Shown one piece after another: positions 1 to 11,614 of a DNA stretch of 64,000 bases. Position 1 is the stretch's first letter. Each line of letters starts with the position of its first letter. The translations under genes and the position numbers were made by a program. The stretch spans positions 95,151,559-95,215,558 of the forward strand of contig NC_090744.1 of the NCBI RefSeq assembly GCF_036898095.1. Direction: 5' to 3'. Under the pieces are notes generated by a model, which had not been told where the DNA came from, searched no databases, and worked only from the letters and a program-made list of their open reading frames with translations. The DNA comes from Palaemon carinicauda. Lineage: Eukaryota > Arthropoda > Malacostraca > Decapoda > Palaemonidae.

Positions 1-507
1 AGAAATACATAAAATTGTAGCTCTGAGGGAGCGGAACAAATATATACAATTAGCCACAGTGTGGCGAAAGGCGAATTCAAATGAAATGGAGAATTCGATG
101 AGAATGCTGAATGACTGAGGGAGCGATGTCCTTACAGTCTATATAGTCGTTTCTAGGGCATTCTCCTGTCCCTCACCTCTGCCATTCATGAGCAACATTT
201 AAAACCTGTAAAGCCTTTCTGAGATGTATAGACATTGTGAAATGAAGTGACTATGTGGAAGCAATACAAAAGTGAAGGGTGATTGCATGCAGTTGCCCTA
301 TTGATTTCTGCTCTGTAGACAATAAATGTTCTTTCTGTGGTTAAAGTGAAATAATATTGGTTTATATTATGATACTGATATAGAAAAACAGTCAGGGCCA
401 AGTTTGACAAGACTTTGTCATCAAACTGTCATGTCCAATTCTTGAATTTTAATGTTATAATGCACACAGTTTAACTTCGTCATTTGTATAGTTATGACAA
501 ATAAAAA
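1..507. other. unannotated left edge
   Basis: No gene or recognisable repeat was seen. All reading frames are short and match nothing I recognise. The sequence ends where the outer terminal repeat of DIRS element D begins, at about position 508. Confidence 0.5.
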
Positions 508-851
508 TGACAAATTTGTAAGTAATTTGTATTTTTCCTAGCATACAAACCTGGAGGTATTTAAAGGGGTATTATTTTCGGCGAAGCTGAAAGACATGCC
601 ATGATAATTTTAGTGAGGGATAACTATGCCAAACACTAGTTAGCGGGTGTGGTTGCTACCCCGCTCACTCTCACACCTGGGCTGAGTAACCACTTTGCTT
701 TCTGGCAGGACTTCTTGGGGGACAGGGTGGCAGGCCAACTTGTATAAACAGCTCCAGGTTTGTATGCAAGGAAAAATACTAATTACTTACAAATTTGTCA
801 TTTTTTCCTGTGCAAATACAAACCTTCCGCTATTCATAGGGGTAACTTACT
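508..851. repeat. terminal repeat plus internal complementary region of element D
   Basis: The outer 55 bases (about 508-562) reappear in reverse complement at about 748-810, giving a potential stem-loop of roughly 300 bp. The following 35-40 bases, to about 848, resemble the reverse complement of the right outer end of the related element B. Two such terminal complements side by side are the internal complementary region known for DIRS elements, where they are thought to guide circularisation of the cDNA. The assignment rests on comparison with B (37210-37557). Confidence 0.7.
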
Positions 852-1889
852 CTTAGGAGGGGGGAAGTCCTCACCAACTGGCCTTGGTCATGACCCTGGG
901 TTCTCTCTACCTCGATATGTGATCAATTGTAGTAGGAACCCTACCCTCGCTAAAATCAAGTGTTATGCACTATAAGTGGCCTACAGAAGCATGTATGTTC
1001 AGGGCTGAGGTATTGATGACTGGTCTCCAGCCTCCAGATGCCTTTTTCACACGAAAGAATCGACTGTAAAAGCCTGGGGACCTGTCGAGGACCTCTTGGA
1101 CAGCACTCTTCTCCAACAGGGTCGGAACTTCTGCCCGAAGGGCTAACTCCTGTACAAATCCCTTTTAATAGGAGTTTGATGGAAGTGGCACTCGAGTCAG
1201 TGGATTGATAGATAGCATGAATGGGACATGATACCCTGAACTAATCACCTCGATTGTCCAGGATTCGGCCCCGTGATGAAGCCCCCTCTGCCAGCAGCTC
1301 TACAGGCATCCCCCCACAGGTGGTCATATGGGAGGATTGCCCATCCTAGCAGGATCGGTCAAGCCCAGGTCCCCTCTTCCCCCTACCTCCACGAAGGACT
1401 TTTTGCCTCAAAAGGTCTGCTTAAACACCATTGGACCCTATTGTTTTGGGTTTTCAGCCCTTTTCATTGGCGGTTTAGCTGCTGGTCTCTGTTGTGGCTG
1501 AGCAGGGTAAGGCTTTGATGTTAAGGCCTTCTAGATGAGAGAATCCTGGTTGGAACTTCTCCACTTCTCAGCCACCCACTCGAAATCCTCAGGGTTAAAC
1601 AGGGAGCTCCCCTCGAAAGGAAAGCTCCTAAGCCTCGCCACCTCGGCCTAAGGGAGTTGCCTATGGAACTTCCCTATGACAGCCTCCCTCCTCTTCAAAA
1701 TGGTGTTACCACAAAGGTTCACCCCATGATGAGAAAGGAACTCGATTGTCAGACAATAGGAAAGTCTTCATAGACTTCCTTGTGAACTTCCGAGACCAGT
1801 CCTGAGACCGGACCAGTTGTCCCACAGAACCCAACCAAAAATCAAGCCCCGAAGTAGCCTGCATGCGTACTTGGTGACTTTTTCTTAAT

Positions 1890-3120
1890 TGAGGTTCTAG
1901 GAGTCCGAAAATGAAACTGGCAGTCCCTTCAACTTCTCAAATGATGTGCCCTTCGAGAGTGCCTCTATAGAGTGGTCAAGAGGCAGCGCTGGGAGAAGCT
2001 CACTGAGGATTTCATTGTATCTTCTCAGTAGCACGTAAGGTGGCGGGAGGAGTTTGGTGGAGTTCCTGGCACAAAGGTGGGAAGACGAGCCCGTAGCCTG
2101 GGACATAGCCTTCTGCTTGGCACTCCTCAACCCTTTTGACCAGGGAAAAACTGCGCTGGCCCTCAGGGGTCTCTGGGTACCATAGAACTGGCAGATGACC
2201 GTGTCCTTACCTTCAAGAGGGGCTGCCGATGAATATGGCAGCCCATTGATGGTACAAATGCAGGCCAACACCTACCAAAAGGCTTGTTCAGACTCCTTTC
2301 ATTCAGCCTCCATCATCTTAGGGCTAGCGGCAGCTGGCAAAACGTCATCCTCAAAGTCGTTCTGCTCATCCACTTCCGAGCTCTCATCCATAGTGGGTCA
2401 AGGTCATCATATGGATAGGCCAAGGACAGGGCAATCCTCGTGGATGTGCCCGACTCCCTCTGCCTCTCAGGTTGAGGTAAGGGAGATTTGGCCAAGGATT
2501 TAGGGATTGTAAACAAATCCTTTGGTTCTCTGCGCTGGGGCAGAAGTTCCTCCATCAGTCTAGGCCTCACGGCCTCTAGTCCTGCGGGGGAGATGGGACC
2601 CCACAGGAAGAGGAACCACGTCGCACTAAGTCGGAAGGCGCGCCTCCCTTGGCACTACCTCAACAGGGGTAGGGCGGAACGAGTCCGTATAGGAGATTGT
2701 CCTGTCTTCCTTAGGAGGAGATGGTCATATCCTCTTCCTCCTCCCTTTGGGTTTAGCTTGTGGTAACTTGAACTACAAGGGACTTCCCTGTGGTTCTGGA
2801 GCACTCTCTTCCCAGGCCCTCTTGTGAGGAGAGATGGGTTTCTCCTTGCATGGAGGCTCCGCCGGGGTGGAGTCTTCTGAACTCCTCCTGGAATCAGCAG
2901 GAGGAGAGGCACCTGGAACGAGAGGAGGCAACAGTGAAATCCCGAGAGTGCTAACCAAGGACTGGGAATGGGGAATCACCCCAGTCACAGCTTGCCACAA
3001 TACGTTAAATAATGCTCGCAGCCATGGGGGTCGCTGGCTCCCGATGTGCTGGGAGGGAGGTCCTTGGGGCGGCATGGATCCCTGGGCTTAGAAACCTCTG
3101 CATGAATCTTAGCCCTCTTA
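1890..3120 (-). pseudogene. DIRS gag-like ORF1 remnant (element D)
   Basis: The minus-strand frame at 1897-2271 encodes a protein closely similar to the gag-like region of element C (30181-30855). Shared stretches include LPPPYV, LPLDHSIEALSK and SFEKL. D reads VFPWSKGL where C has a stop codon in place of the Trp, so D preserves the ancestral codon there. Further gag sequence in other frames continues to about 3120, so the ORF is broken by frameshifts. DIRS ORF1 products are assumed to be nucleocapsid-like. No catalytic motif is visible. Confidence 0.6.
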
Positions 3121-3503
3121 CCTGTGGGCAAGATTGGCACAGGCCTTCCCTTCAGAAGGTGTTCTACTGTTAATGGAAGAAACTAAAGATACCCAAGACT
3201 GGCGCCTAGCTTCTTTCATGGAACGACAGAACTGTGCTCTACATTTCTTGTATATAATCAAATTGTCCTCAGTACGGGCCTACGCAATCGAGTTGACCTT
3301 CTTGTGACTCTGTGCATGGCAGTTAGTTCCGAAGGCCACCAAGGGACTGGTCGTCGTTTGAATAACCCTGTTGTTTTGGGAATTGAATTAACTCCTGCTG
3401 TATGAAGGGTTCCATTCAGTAAGTCTATGGTATCATCAATATTTTCAAACTGTTCTGCATTCCCTTCAATTTCGCTTAGCTCACGAAATCTATCCCAGTT
3501 CGC

Positions 3504-4179
3504 CTAGTCAAGATTCCATCGTGGCGATCTCTGGAAAGGTGGACCATTGTTGGTGTTAATAATGATTGGTGCATGATCACTAGCATGCCAATCATCTAAT
3601 GTCCTCCAATCAAAGTCGAGAAAGCAGTTAAAGGTTGCGATTGATAGGTCAATACATGACAATGTACTTGTTTGGACATGAAAGTGTGTGGGCTCTTCTA
3701 TATTAAGGAGCCCGACATCCTCATTTTCCACAATTGATGATATAATATTGCCCCTTGTTTTTGCTAAAACATCGTCCCATAAAGGATGTTTACTATTCAT
3801 ATCTCCCGGTAAGAAAAAAGGTTGAGGGAGTTGTTGAATCACCTCTACTAAATTATCATACAAAATATTATCATTTGGAGGCAAGTGCAATGAGCATATT
3901 GTATATTTTCTCCCTATATCAATTTGCACAACCACTGCCTGCAGGGGTGTACGAATAGAACAAAGGTATTTGGAGAACACCTCGACGAACGTGCATGAGA
4001 CTTCCGCCATGGTTCCCTGTTTGTTGATTATATGGTGTTCTATAGCTAACACACTCGAGGACAAGGAGTGTTAGCATCAAGCATACTTTCCTGTTGACAT
4101 GCAATTATGGGGGAATAATCATGAATTAGGAGCTTAAGCTCTTCATATTTGGCCCTTAAACCCTGACAATTCCATTGCA
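3504..4179 (-). pseudogene. LINE endonuclease domain (Jockey/I group)
   Basis: This is the apurinic/apyrimidinic-like endonuclease that nicks target DNA to prime reverse transcription. The N-terminal motif QWNCQGLRAKYEELKLL is readable just left of the inserted repeat (about 4178-4125). An open frame at 3504-4064 then carries the catalytic-type motifs GDMNSKHPLW and SDHAPI. Continuity from the N-terminus is broken by at least one frameshift near 4000-4060. A stop at 3504 closes the frame before the RT linker. It is decayed but easily recognised. Confidence 0.8.
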
Positions 4180-4817
4180 GGTAGTAGGTTGGCCAGGGCA
4201 CCAGCCGCCCATTGAGATACTACCACAAGAGAGTTATTGGGTGCTTTGACTGGCCAGACAGTGCTACATGGGAGCCTTCTCTCTGGTTACGGTTCATTTT
4301 CCCTTTGCCTACGCATACACTGAATAATCTGGCCTATTCTTTGCATATTCTCTTCTGTCCTCATACACCTGACAACACTGAGATTACCAAACAATTCTTC
4401 TTCTCTCAAGGGGTTAACTATTGCACTGTAATTGTTCAGTGGCCACTTTCCTCTTGGTACGGGTAGAAGAGAATCTTTAGCTATGGTAAGCAGCTCTTCT
4501 AGGAGGACACTCCAAAATCAAACTATTGTTTTCTAGTCTTGGGTAGTGCTATAGCCTCTGTACCATGGTCTTCCACTGTCTTGGGTTAGAGTTCTCTTAC
4601 TTGAGGGTACACTCGGGCACACTATTCTATCTTATTTCTCTTCCGCTGGTTTTGTTAAAGTTTTTAACTTTTATATAGGGAATATTTATTTCAACGTTGT
4701 TATTGTTCTTAAAATATTTAATTTTTCCTTTTTCCTTTCCTCACTGGGCTATTTTCCCTGTTAAAGCCCTCGGGCTTATGGCATCCTGCTTTTCCAACTA
4801 GGGTTGTAGCTTAGCAA

Positions 4818-4876
<59 letters not shown>
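4180..4876 (+). repeat. non-autonomous (TAA)n-tailed repeat, full length, copy 1
   Basis: This is a full-length copy, about 697 bp. It begins GGTAGTAGGTTGGCC, forms a hairpin with TACTACC 38 bases on, and ends in the conserved tail (GGGTTGTAGCTTAGCAAG) and (TAA)n. It sits inside the Jockey/I LINE, just upstream of the endonuclease QWNC motif. The final 230 bp match the 3' end of the LINE copies at 17720 and 21275. I see no convincing tRNA, 5S or 7SL promoter boxes. Confidence 0.85.
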
Positions 4877-4877
<1 letters not shown>

Positions 4878-4886
4878 TGGAGATAA

Positions 4887-6120
4887 CTATGGATTACTTC
4901 TGGAAGACATCTTGGATGAGGTCTTCCAATTTGCAGTTTCTAATCTAACATTATTACCTATAGGTTTCTTCAGAGATGGTCTTGGTTTGCCTGATTTTAT
5001 GTTTGTCTTTTTCTTTGTGTCCTTTTGATATACTTGTTGAGGTGGATGGTGGACCTCCACTTGAATTTCTGATTTATTCAGTTTATCTTCCGGTTCATTA
5101 GAAACATCAACAGACAAAACATCAAATTTATTCGATGTCATAACTTTAATCTAATGGAGGGAGAGAGATAGTGGTCTCTCTCTCTCTCTCTTTTACGATT
5201 AATAGATGGTAAGATTGTAGGTCTTTGCTCCTTTCCCACTAAAGGTACATCAGGTAAGCTGGTTTTAAGTGGAACCTCCATCAAATCAGGCAAGGACATG
5301 GCCTGAGAGAGGTTTGTACTAGTTTTTGTGATGGGCTGTACAGAGATGAGCAATGCCCTAGTGTGGATACACCGTGGTAAAGCCTTAGGAGGTAATATGC
5401 TTACCTTATCATTCAGTATTTTATCAGATGGTATATTTCTTTTTTTTGGAGATATTGGCAATACTAGGTGGGTTTTATCTTAATGCCTTAGCATAGCTAT
5501 TTGATTTATATAATAGTCTTTTGGCATGTCCCACACTTATTTGTTCTAAATTAGATTTGTTAAGGGCAGCTTCCAACTTATACAGCTCACAGCTCTTGTC
5601 TGTGGATTTATGTTTCGAGTTGCAATTTAAACACCTCTCTCCAAGTGCACATTCTCCATGGTAAGATTTGGAGCAAATACCACACAATTTCTCATTTTTG
5701 CAAATTTTAAACGGGTGTCCAAATTTAAAACAATTAAAACACTGCTGTGGCTTCTGCTTGAATGGTCGTACTTTAATAATTTCGTTTTCATTAATAATAT
5801 GGAAGGGTACATTATCATCCTGGAAAGTAAGGATAATCATTGATGTACCCGGATCTTTGTGTACTTTCCATACATTTAGTGAACACATGGTCAGTATCTC
5901 CTCCTCTTTAAATTCATACAGATCTCTGTTAAAAACTACTCCCCTTCCGTAACTAAAATTTAGGTGGGATTTGACATCTAACTTGATATCATCATTAGCT
6001 GTTTTAGGTTGGAAAGTATTATAGATTATGTGCTCGATTTGGCATGGATAAAGAAACTATTTTTTCCAAAACGAGATATATCTCCTGGTGCAATAGTTCC
6101 TACTTTTTTTCTGAATTAAT
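4887..6120 (-). pseudogene. LINE ORF1 (gag-like) with zinc knuckles
   Basis: The nucleic-acid-binding ORF1 of the Jockey/I LINE coats the element RNA. Frames at 5475-5888, 5138-5461 and 4887-5141 are pieces of one protein. The first carries three knuckles: CFNCFKFGHPFKIC (C-x2-C-x4-H-x4-C), CGICSKSYHGEC and CLNCNSKHKSTDKSC. Before them lie a region resembling the RRM-like part of such ORF1s and the lead-in KVRPFKQKPQQ. Stops and frameshifts separate the pieces and the N-terminus (about 5890-6120) is in a different frame, so it is not functional. Its 3' end abuts the inserted repeat. Confidence 0.75.
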
Positions 6121-6480
6121 TTGCATATTTTGAAATAATTCACTGTAACCCCCTTTGATTCAGCTACATGCCACATTGGTGGTTTTGGCTTTCTCTGGGA
6201 AGGCAAACTAAATCGGCGACTTTTTCCAACCAGTCGGCATGCCTATATACAGTACATCTGAATCCTTTGGTACCTTATCGCAGAGAGCAGCCATGACATT
6301 CAAGATATTATTTTAATATTATTCATGTTATTTATTGCTTTAAATGCTTCATCATGACTACTGCAAGATATCCATGAATCCCATTTATCATCTTCAAGTT
6401 TCATTCTTATTTCTTATATACATCCATAGCACTCAAATGTTTTATATAGATTATCATAGTTTGTCTATTGGAATTTGGGT

Positions 6481-7377
6481 AATATGAAGGATTCGAAGTT
6501 TCCTCATGTTACCCAAATTACTCAATTTTGGAATATCAGTAGAATAGTCCTTTCCAGCTCCGAGGTCATCAACAGAAGTCGTCAACAGTGCCGGGGGAGA
6601 GTCAGCGTATCTAGGGGATGGGGTCCGTTGTTTGAAGATTCCATGAGACAGGGTTGAAATTAAAAAGAAGAGGAGTTTGATTTGCCTGCTCAAGAATACC
6701 AAGGCATCACACGTCAGAAAGGAAATTTGCACTCTCCACTATCGGCACAATGAGAGTATACTTCCCAGATGGTCCACTCCATACCCTACCCGAAGGATAG
6801 CATCAAAACAGATATAGAGGCACAGGTGTACGCTAAACCTGCCTGTTAGGATTGAGACCAAGAAATTATGGAATCATCCTCCCCATATCTGTAATGATGG
6901 GCTTCCAACCAAAAGTCAAGAGTCCTACCCCAAGCATTGAATCCCTCTGGATTCCGAAGACCCAACACTTGAAAATAGTTCCACCAAAAAGGTCCAAACC
7001 ATCTTCGGGATGGCTGAGATCATACAATACTCTAACATATAGCTTTGAGTGCAAATACCTCCTAACCATGACACTTCCTCCCATTCATCAAAGCAGGCAG
7101 CAATAACGGATGTAGAAACATCCATGCCAGTGATAATAACGGATGTAAAAACATCGACACCATTAAAAAAGAAAGACAAATACACATATATGTACATATA
7201 TATATATGGGAAAATTTACTCATAGAGTTGGGACAGCAACACGAAAGAAAGTTTATAAAATTAGGAGAAGGTCGAATTAATATTAAGAGGAAGAAACAGA
7301 TGAGAGAGAGAAATTTAGATTCGAACTGGGGGAGCAATTTCCCCAAGTTCGAGAGTCCTCTTGCCCTTCACCAAGTT
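6481..7377. other. unannotated stretch
   Basis: No gene was recognised. There is a short (TA)n run near 7190-7206 and near-duplicate phrases (ACGGATGTAGAAACATC and ACGGATGTAAAAACATC) at 7096-7160. It may contain 3' non-coding sequence of the Tigger remnant to its right. Confidence 0.4.
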
Positions 7378-7689
7378 TCAACACGGGAATGATAAGCTGT
7401 GCTGAAGCTCAATGACTTCATTAAGGCATTCTTTCATTAAGAAGGCGATGAGATGGTGGAGAAGCTGCAGAGAAGGTTCTGGTGCTGGCCTTTCTACCTC
7501 TAGGAAGTACAAAAACAGTTTTGTCTTCTGGGATTGCATCCTCTTCTCAACCAAGATCTTGTCTTGTAACAACACACAACATCCATGTACCCTCCCCCAC
7601 AAGACACCTTCATAAACATTTCCATGCTGGAATCCTGTTCCTCGCGTTTTGTCATCGGCTCCCTTCAACAGGGCATAACCTGCCAGGGA

Positions 7690-7970
7690 ATTGGATGTAA
7701 ATCAATCATCACCTCACTCTGTAGCTTAATGAGGTCCTCAGCAGATAACTCCTCTCCATGAGATGCCAGGGCCTCAGTGATAGACATCACCACCATCTAC
7801 CATAAGATCCAGCTGTTGGTAAGGTCAACAACCATCTTGGTGAGAGCCTCAACAGTCTCCTCAAAGTCAAAGAAATAGTTGACAAACTGGGGGCAAAGCT
7901 TCTTCCAAACACCATTCATGTTTGTTTACTTCATCTCATCCCAATCTTCGGCAATGTTCTTGATGATATC
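7690..7970 (-). pseudogene. Tigger transposase, C-terminal fragment
   Basis: Translation of the minus strand gives NIAEDWDEMK, NGVWKKLCPQFVNYF, EALTKMVVDLTNSW and GEELSAEDLIKLQSE. These are in the order and style of the region after the DDE domain of Tigger/TIGD1-like transposases. At least two stop codons interrupt it. It continues the catalytic fragment at 8258-8517 once the inserted repeat is ignored. Confidence 0.75.
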
Positions 7971-7972
7971 TC

Positions 7973-8257
7973 CTATTATTATTACTATTATTATTACTAT
8001 TAGTTGGAAAAGCAGAATGCTATAAGCCCGAGGACTCCAACAGGGAAAATAGCCCAGTGAGGAAAGGAAATAAGGAAATTACAAGAAAAGTAATTAACAA
8101 TCTAAAAAAATATATTCTAAGAACAGCAACAACATCAAAGCAAATCTTTCACATATAAACTATATAATCTTTAAAAAAAACACGAGGAAGAGAAATATGA
8201 TAGAATAGTGTGCCCAAGTGCGTCCTCAAGCAAGAAAACTCTACTCCAAGACATGGG
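7973..8257 (-). repeat. non-autonomous (TAA)n-tailed repeat, 5'-truncated, copy 2
   Basis: This is the 3' part of the family in minus orientation. The TTA tract at the left is the tail, followed by the complement of the conserved end (TTGGAAAAGCAG, then CCCAGTGAGGAAAGGAAA) and the CCTCAAGCAAGA segment. It splits the Tigger remnant between its catalytic and C-terminal parts, and the catalytic frame runs into it at about 8257. Confidence 0.85.
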
Positions 8258-9029
8258 ACCTTCAAAAATAAAGGAATTGCCCTAAGGAGGTAGTAAGCCT
8301 CGAAGGAAGCAATTACTCCTTTATCCATAGGCTGTAACGGGGAGGTAGTGTTAAGTGGCAAGTAAACCACTTTGACATTGAGATGGAAGTCAGCTAAGTT
8401 GGCTGGGTGACCAGGTACATAGTCCAGCAATAACAAAACCTGAAAGGGTAGGCCCTTCTTAGCACAATACACCTCAACCCCAGGCATAATATGGTTGAAA
8501 AACCAGTCCTCAAACAATGAAAGGGTTACTCATGCCTTCCTATTAGACTTCCTAATTGGTAGCTGACTCTTAAACCTCCCTAGTGCCCAGGGATTCTCAG
8601 CCTGATACACCAGCATAGGCTCCAGCTTGCAGTCACAAGAAGGAGTACCCCTAAGATGCAAGATGAGTCTCTCCTTGCCAAATTTGTGTCCTGGTGCCAT
8701 CATCTCCTTAGTGATGCAGGCATGGTTTGGCATACACTTCCAGAATAAGCCTGTCTCATCAACAATAAGGACATGTTCCGCACATAACTCACCTTCCTAA
8801 TAATCTCAGCCAAGGCATCAAGGAATTTACTTACTGCTTCATTAACAGCACTAGCAGCAGCTTCACAGTGCACCTTAAGATTATGTAAATTGGCACACGC
8901 CTTAAATTTCATAAACCACCCCTTATTGGCCACATATACCGCACTTTCACTCCATACCCACACCACCCAAAAGCCCTCCTCACCAGTCTTCCTCAACACA
9001 TACGCACACCACCCAAAAGCCCTCCCCAC
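8258..9029 (-). pseudogene. Tigger transposase, catalytic domain remnant
   Basis: Motifs read in order on the minus strand: GWFMKFKACANLHNLKVH (end of the CENP-B-type DNA-binding region), a frameshifted DETGLFWK-like site at about 8770-8740, ITKEMMAPGHKFGKERL, CDCKLEPMLVYQAENPWAL, then LLLLDYVPGHPANL and LPLNTTSPLQPMDKGVIASF. The second and third catalytic Asp are visible in LLLLD and PMDKG. The typical Asn after the second Asp is Tyr here. Three frames are needed, so it is a pseudogene. Confidence 0.85.
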
Positions 9030-9070
9030 TCTCTCCCATTATAATTATTAATAATAATAATAATTATTAT

Positions 9071-11101
9071 TACACATACATATACCAAGGCACTTCCCCC
9101 AATTTTGGGGGGTAGCCGACATCAACAAATGAAATAAAAACAAAAAGGGGACCTCTACTCTCTACGTTCCTCCCAGCCTTTCAAGGGACTCAACCGAGTT
9201 CAGCTGGTACTGCTAGGGTGCCACAGCCCACCCTCCCACATTATCCACCACAGATGAAGCTTCATAATGCTGAATCCTCTACTGCTGCTACCTCCGCGGT
9301 CATCTAAGGCACTGGAGGAAGCAGCAGGGCCTACCAGAACTGGGTCACAATCGCTCGCCACTCATTCCTATTTCTAGCACGCTCTCTTGCCTCTCTCACA
9401 TCTATCCTCCTATCACCCAGAACTTTCTTCACTCCATCCATCCACCCAAACCTTGGCCTTCCTCTTGTACTTCTCCCATCAACTCTTGCATTCATCACCT
9501 TCTTTAGCAGACAGCCATTTTCTATTCTCTCAACATGGCCAAACCACCTCAACACATTCATATCCACTCTAGCTGCTAACTCATTTCTTACACCCATTCT
9601 CACCCTCACCACTTCGTTCCTAACCCTATCTACTCGAGATACACCAGCCATACTCCTTAGACACTTCATCTCAAGCACATTCAATTTCTGTCTCTCCATC
9701 ACTTTCATTCCCCACAACTAAGATCCATACATCACAGTTGGTACAATCACTTTCTCATATAGAACTCTCTTTACATTCATGCCCAACCCTCTATTATTTA
9801 CTACTCCTTTAACTGCCCCTAACACTTTGCAACCTTCATTCACTCCCTGACGTACATCTGCTTCCACTCCACCATTTGCTGCAATAACAGACCCCAAGTA
9901 CTTAAACTGATCCACCTCCAAAAGTAACTCTCCATTCAACATGACATTCAACCTTGCACCACCTTCCCTTCTCGTACATCTCATAACCTTACTCTTACCC
10001 ACATTAACTCTCAACTTCCTTCTCTCACACACCCTTCCAAATTCTGTCACTAATCGGCCAAGCTTCTCTTCTGTGTCTGCAACCAGTACAGTATCATCAG
10101 CAAACAACAACTGATTTACCTCCCATTCATGGTCATTCTCGTGTACCAGTTTTAATCCTCGTCCAAGCACTCGAGCATTCACCTCTCTCACCACTCCATC
10201 AACATACAAGTTAAACAACCACGGCGACATCACACATCCCTGTCTCAGCCCCACTCTCACCGGAAACCAATCGCTCACTTCATTTCCTATTCTAACACAT
10301 GCTTTACTACCTTTGTAGAAACTTTTCACTGCTTGCAACAACCTTCCACCAACTCCATATAACTTCACCACATTCCACATTGCTTCCCTATCAACTCTAT
10401 CATACGCTTTCTCCAGACCCATAAACGCAACATACACCTCCTTACCTTTTGCTAAATATTTCTCGCATATCTGCCTAACTGGAAAAATCTGATTCATATA
10501 ATCCCTACCTCTTCTAAAACCACCCTGTACTTCTAAGATTGCATTCTCTGTTTTATCCTTAATCCTATTAATCATTACTCTACCATAAACTTTTCCAACT
10601 ACACTCAACAAACTAATCAAACTAATACCCTTTGAATTACAACACTCATGCACATCTTCCTTACCCTTATATATTGTTACAATACGGGCACAAACCCAAT
10701 CTACTGGTACCATTGACTACACAAAACACATATTAAACAATCTCACTAACCATTCAAGTACAGTCACACCCCCTCCCTTCAACATCTCAGCTCTCACACC
10801 ATCCATACCAGATGCTTTTCCTACTCTCGTTTCATCTGGTGCTCTCCTCACTTCCTCTATTGTAATCTCTCTCTCATTCCCATCTCCCATCACCAGCACC
10901 TCAACACCTGCAACAGCAATTATATCTGCCTCCCTAATATCCTCAAAATTCAGTAAACTTTCAAAATATTCTGCCCACCTTTTCCTTGCCTCCTCTCCTT
11001 TTAACAACCTTCCATTTCCATCTTTCACTGTCTCTTCAATTCTTGAGCCACCCTTCCTTACTCTCTTCACTTCTTTTATTATTATTAATATTATTATTAT
11101 C
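9071..11101 (-). mobile_element. non-LTR retrotransposon nested in Tigger, 5'-truncated
   Basis: This is a LINE on the minus strand inserted between the DNA-binding and catalytic parts of the Tigger remnant. It comprises the reverse-transcriptase ORF (11070-9331) and about 260 bp of 3' untranslated sequence containing CCCCCAATTTTGGGGGG. Short TAA/TTA tracts lie on both sides (9041-9070 and 11076-11101). The endonuclease end is missing, so it is 5'-truncated as is usual for LINEs. The clade is uncertain; the C-terminal WFGHVERIE-type region suggests an RTE- or CR1-like lineage. Confidence 0.8.
9331..11070 (-). pseudogene. LINE reverse transcriptase with two in-frame stops
   Basis: One reading frame covers the whole region but contains two TAG codons, at 10714-10716 (after MCFV) and about 9718-9720 (after VMYGS, where Glu is usual). 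RT motifs in order: GKASGMDGVRAEML, VQGGFRRGRDYMNQIF, FMGLEKAYDRVDREAMW, LRQGCVMSPWLFNLYVD, LLFADDTVLVAD (catalytic FADD) and FKYLGSVI. The C-terminal part ends RARNRNEWRAIV, common at LINE C-termini. The small number of lesions suggests a fairly young insertion compared with its Tigger host. Confidence 0.85.
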
Positions 11102-11111
11102 ATTTGACTTT

Positions 11112-11351
11112 TCAACATCTCAAAAAATGCTTAGCCTTCTCCTGAATCACCATAAGGCTCACTGGGATATGTCGCTGATTCTGGTTGTCCAACCAGACAA
11201 CTAACAACCTCTCCTTCTCAATCATGAGACCACTGCATTGTTTTGTAATAATGGTCATCTTCATAAAGGCAGATCCTTTCACATGATCAAGGATGTGATG
11301 TCTATCCTTGATGATAGTTGCAACCATAGAACAATTAATGGATTTTGACAT
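11112..11351 (-). pseudogene. Tigger transposase, DNA-binding N-terminal fragment
   Basis: An 80-residue frame contains SKSINCSMVATIIKD, HVKGSAFMKMTIITKQ and MIEKERLLVVWLDNQNQRHI, then PVSLMVIQEKAKHF. This is the linker and CENP-B-type helix-turn-helix region found before the DDE domain in Tigger transposases. The first helix-turn-helix is missing; sequence right of 11351 is unrelated. It continues across the LINE insertion into the piece ending at 9029. Confidence 0.75.
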
Positions 11352-11614
11352 AGGAGAAATCTATTTTTGGGTGAGATAGCCATGTCGTCCTGATGGAAGT
11401 TCTTCATAGGCAGCTTCTACTTAGGATATTTCTGCAAATGATATACCAGAGAAATTTTACCTTAGAGGTATCAACAGAGTTCTGACCTCTGGAGCGAATA
11501 TCCCAAGAGATATCGTGTATAAGTTAGGGACATGTTAATAACAAGCCAAGGTTATCTTTCCCCGAATAGAGTTAACCTTGTCTCGAAGGATAAGGTAGAG
11601 GGTAGGATACGTGG
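11352..11614. other. unannotated repeat-like stretch
   Basis: This is non-coding sequence between the Tigger fragment and a copy of the non-autonomous repeat. It may be the 3' terminal region of DIRS element E, whose reverse transcriptase resumes at about 12150 on the other side of that repeat. No matching inverted repeat was found on the right side, so this is not proven. Confidence 0.35.

Larger units (their letters stand above)
508..3153 (-). mobile_element. DIRS-like retrotransposon D, internally deleted and truncated
   Basis: The element lies on the minus strand, so its 3' end is at the left. It starts with an outer terminal sequence and an inverted-terminal-repeat core (GGCGAAGCTGAAA), followed by an internal complementary region. 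Next, at about 1010-1150, comes a short reverse-transcriptase stretch nearly identical to element C at 29468-29620, then gag-like sequence to about 3153. The tyrosine recombinase, RNase H and most of the RT are missing between about 850 and 1010. At 3153 the gag region stops abruptly and LINE sequence begins, so the 5' end and right terminal repeat are gone. It is a non-autonomous fossil. Confidence 0.75.
3154..6480 (-). mobile_element. Jockey/I-group non-LTR retrotransposon, 3'-truncated
   Basis: Read on the minus strand, the order is a gag-like ORF1 with zinc knuckles (6120 to 4887), an inserted non-autonomous repeat (4876-4180), the apurinic-type endonuclease (4179-3504), and the linker toward the reverse transcriptase (about 3330-3154). 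The linker contains YKKCRAQ and SSINSRTPS, typical of this LINE group. The reverse transcriptase is absent because the sequence switches to DIRS element D at about 3153. The 5' limit near 6480 is a guess. Exact clade (Jockey, I, R1 or relative) is not resolved. Confidence 0.75.
7378..11351 (-). mobile_element. old Tigger/pogo transposon with nested insertions
   Basis: Pieces of one Tigger-type transposase appear in order on the minus strand: DNA-binding N-terminus (11351-11112), catalytic domain (9029-8258) and C-terminal part (7970-7690). They are separated by a LINE (about 9071-11101) and a non-autonomous repeat (7973-8257). All pieces have frameshifts or stops. No terminal inverted repeats were identified, so the limits are approximate. 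The family is clearly different from, and more decayed than, the intact Tigger at 18418-20922. Confidence 0.8.
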
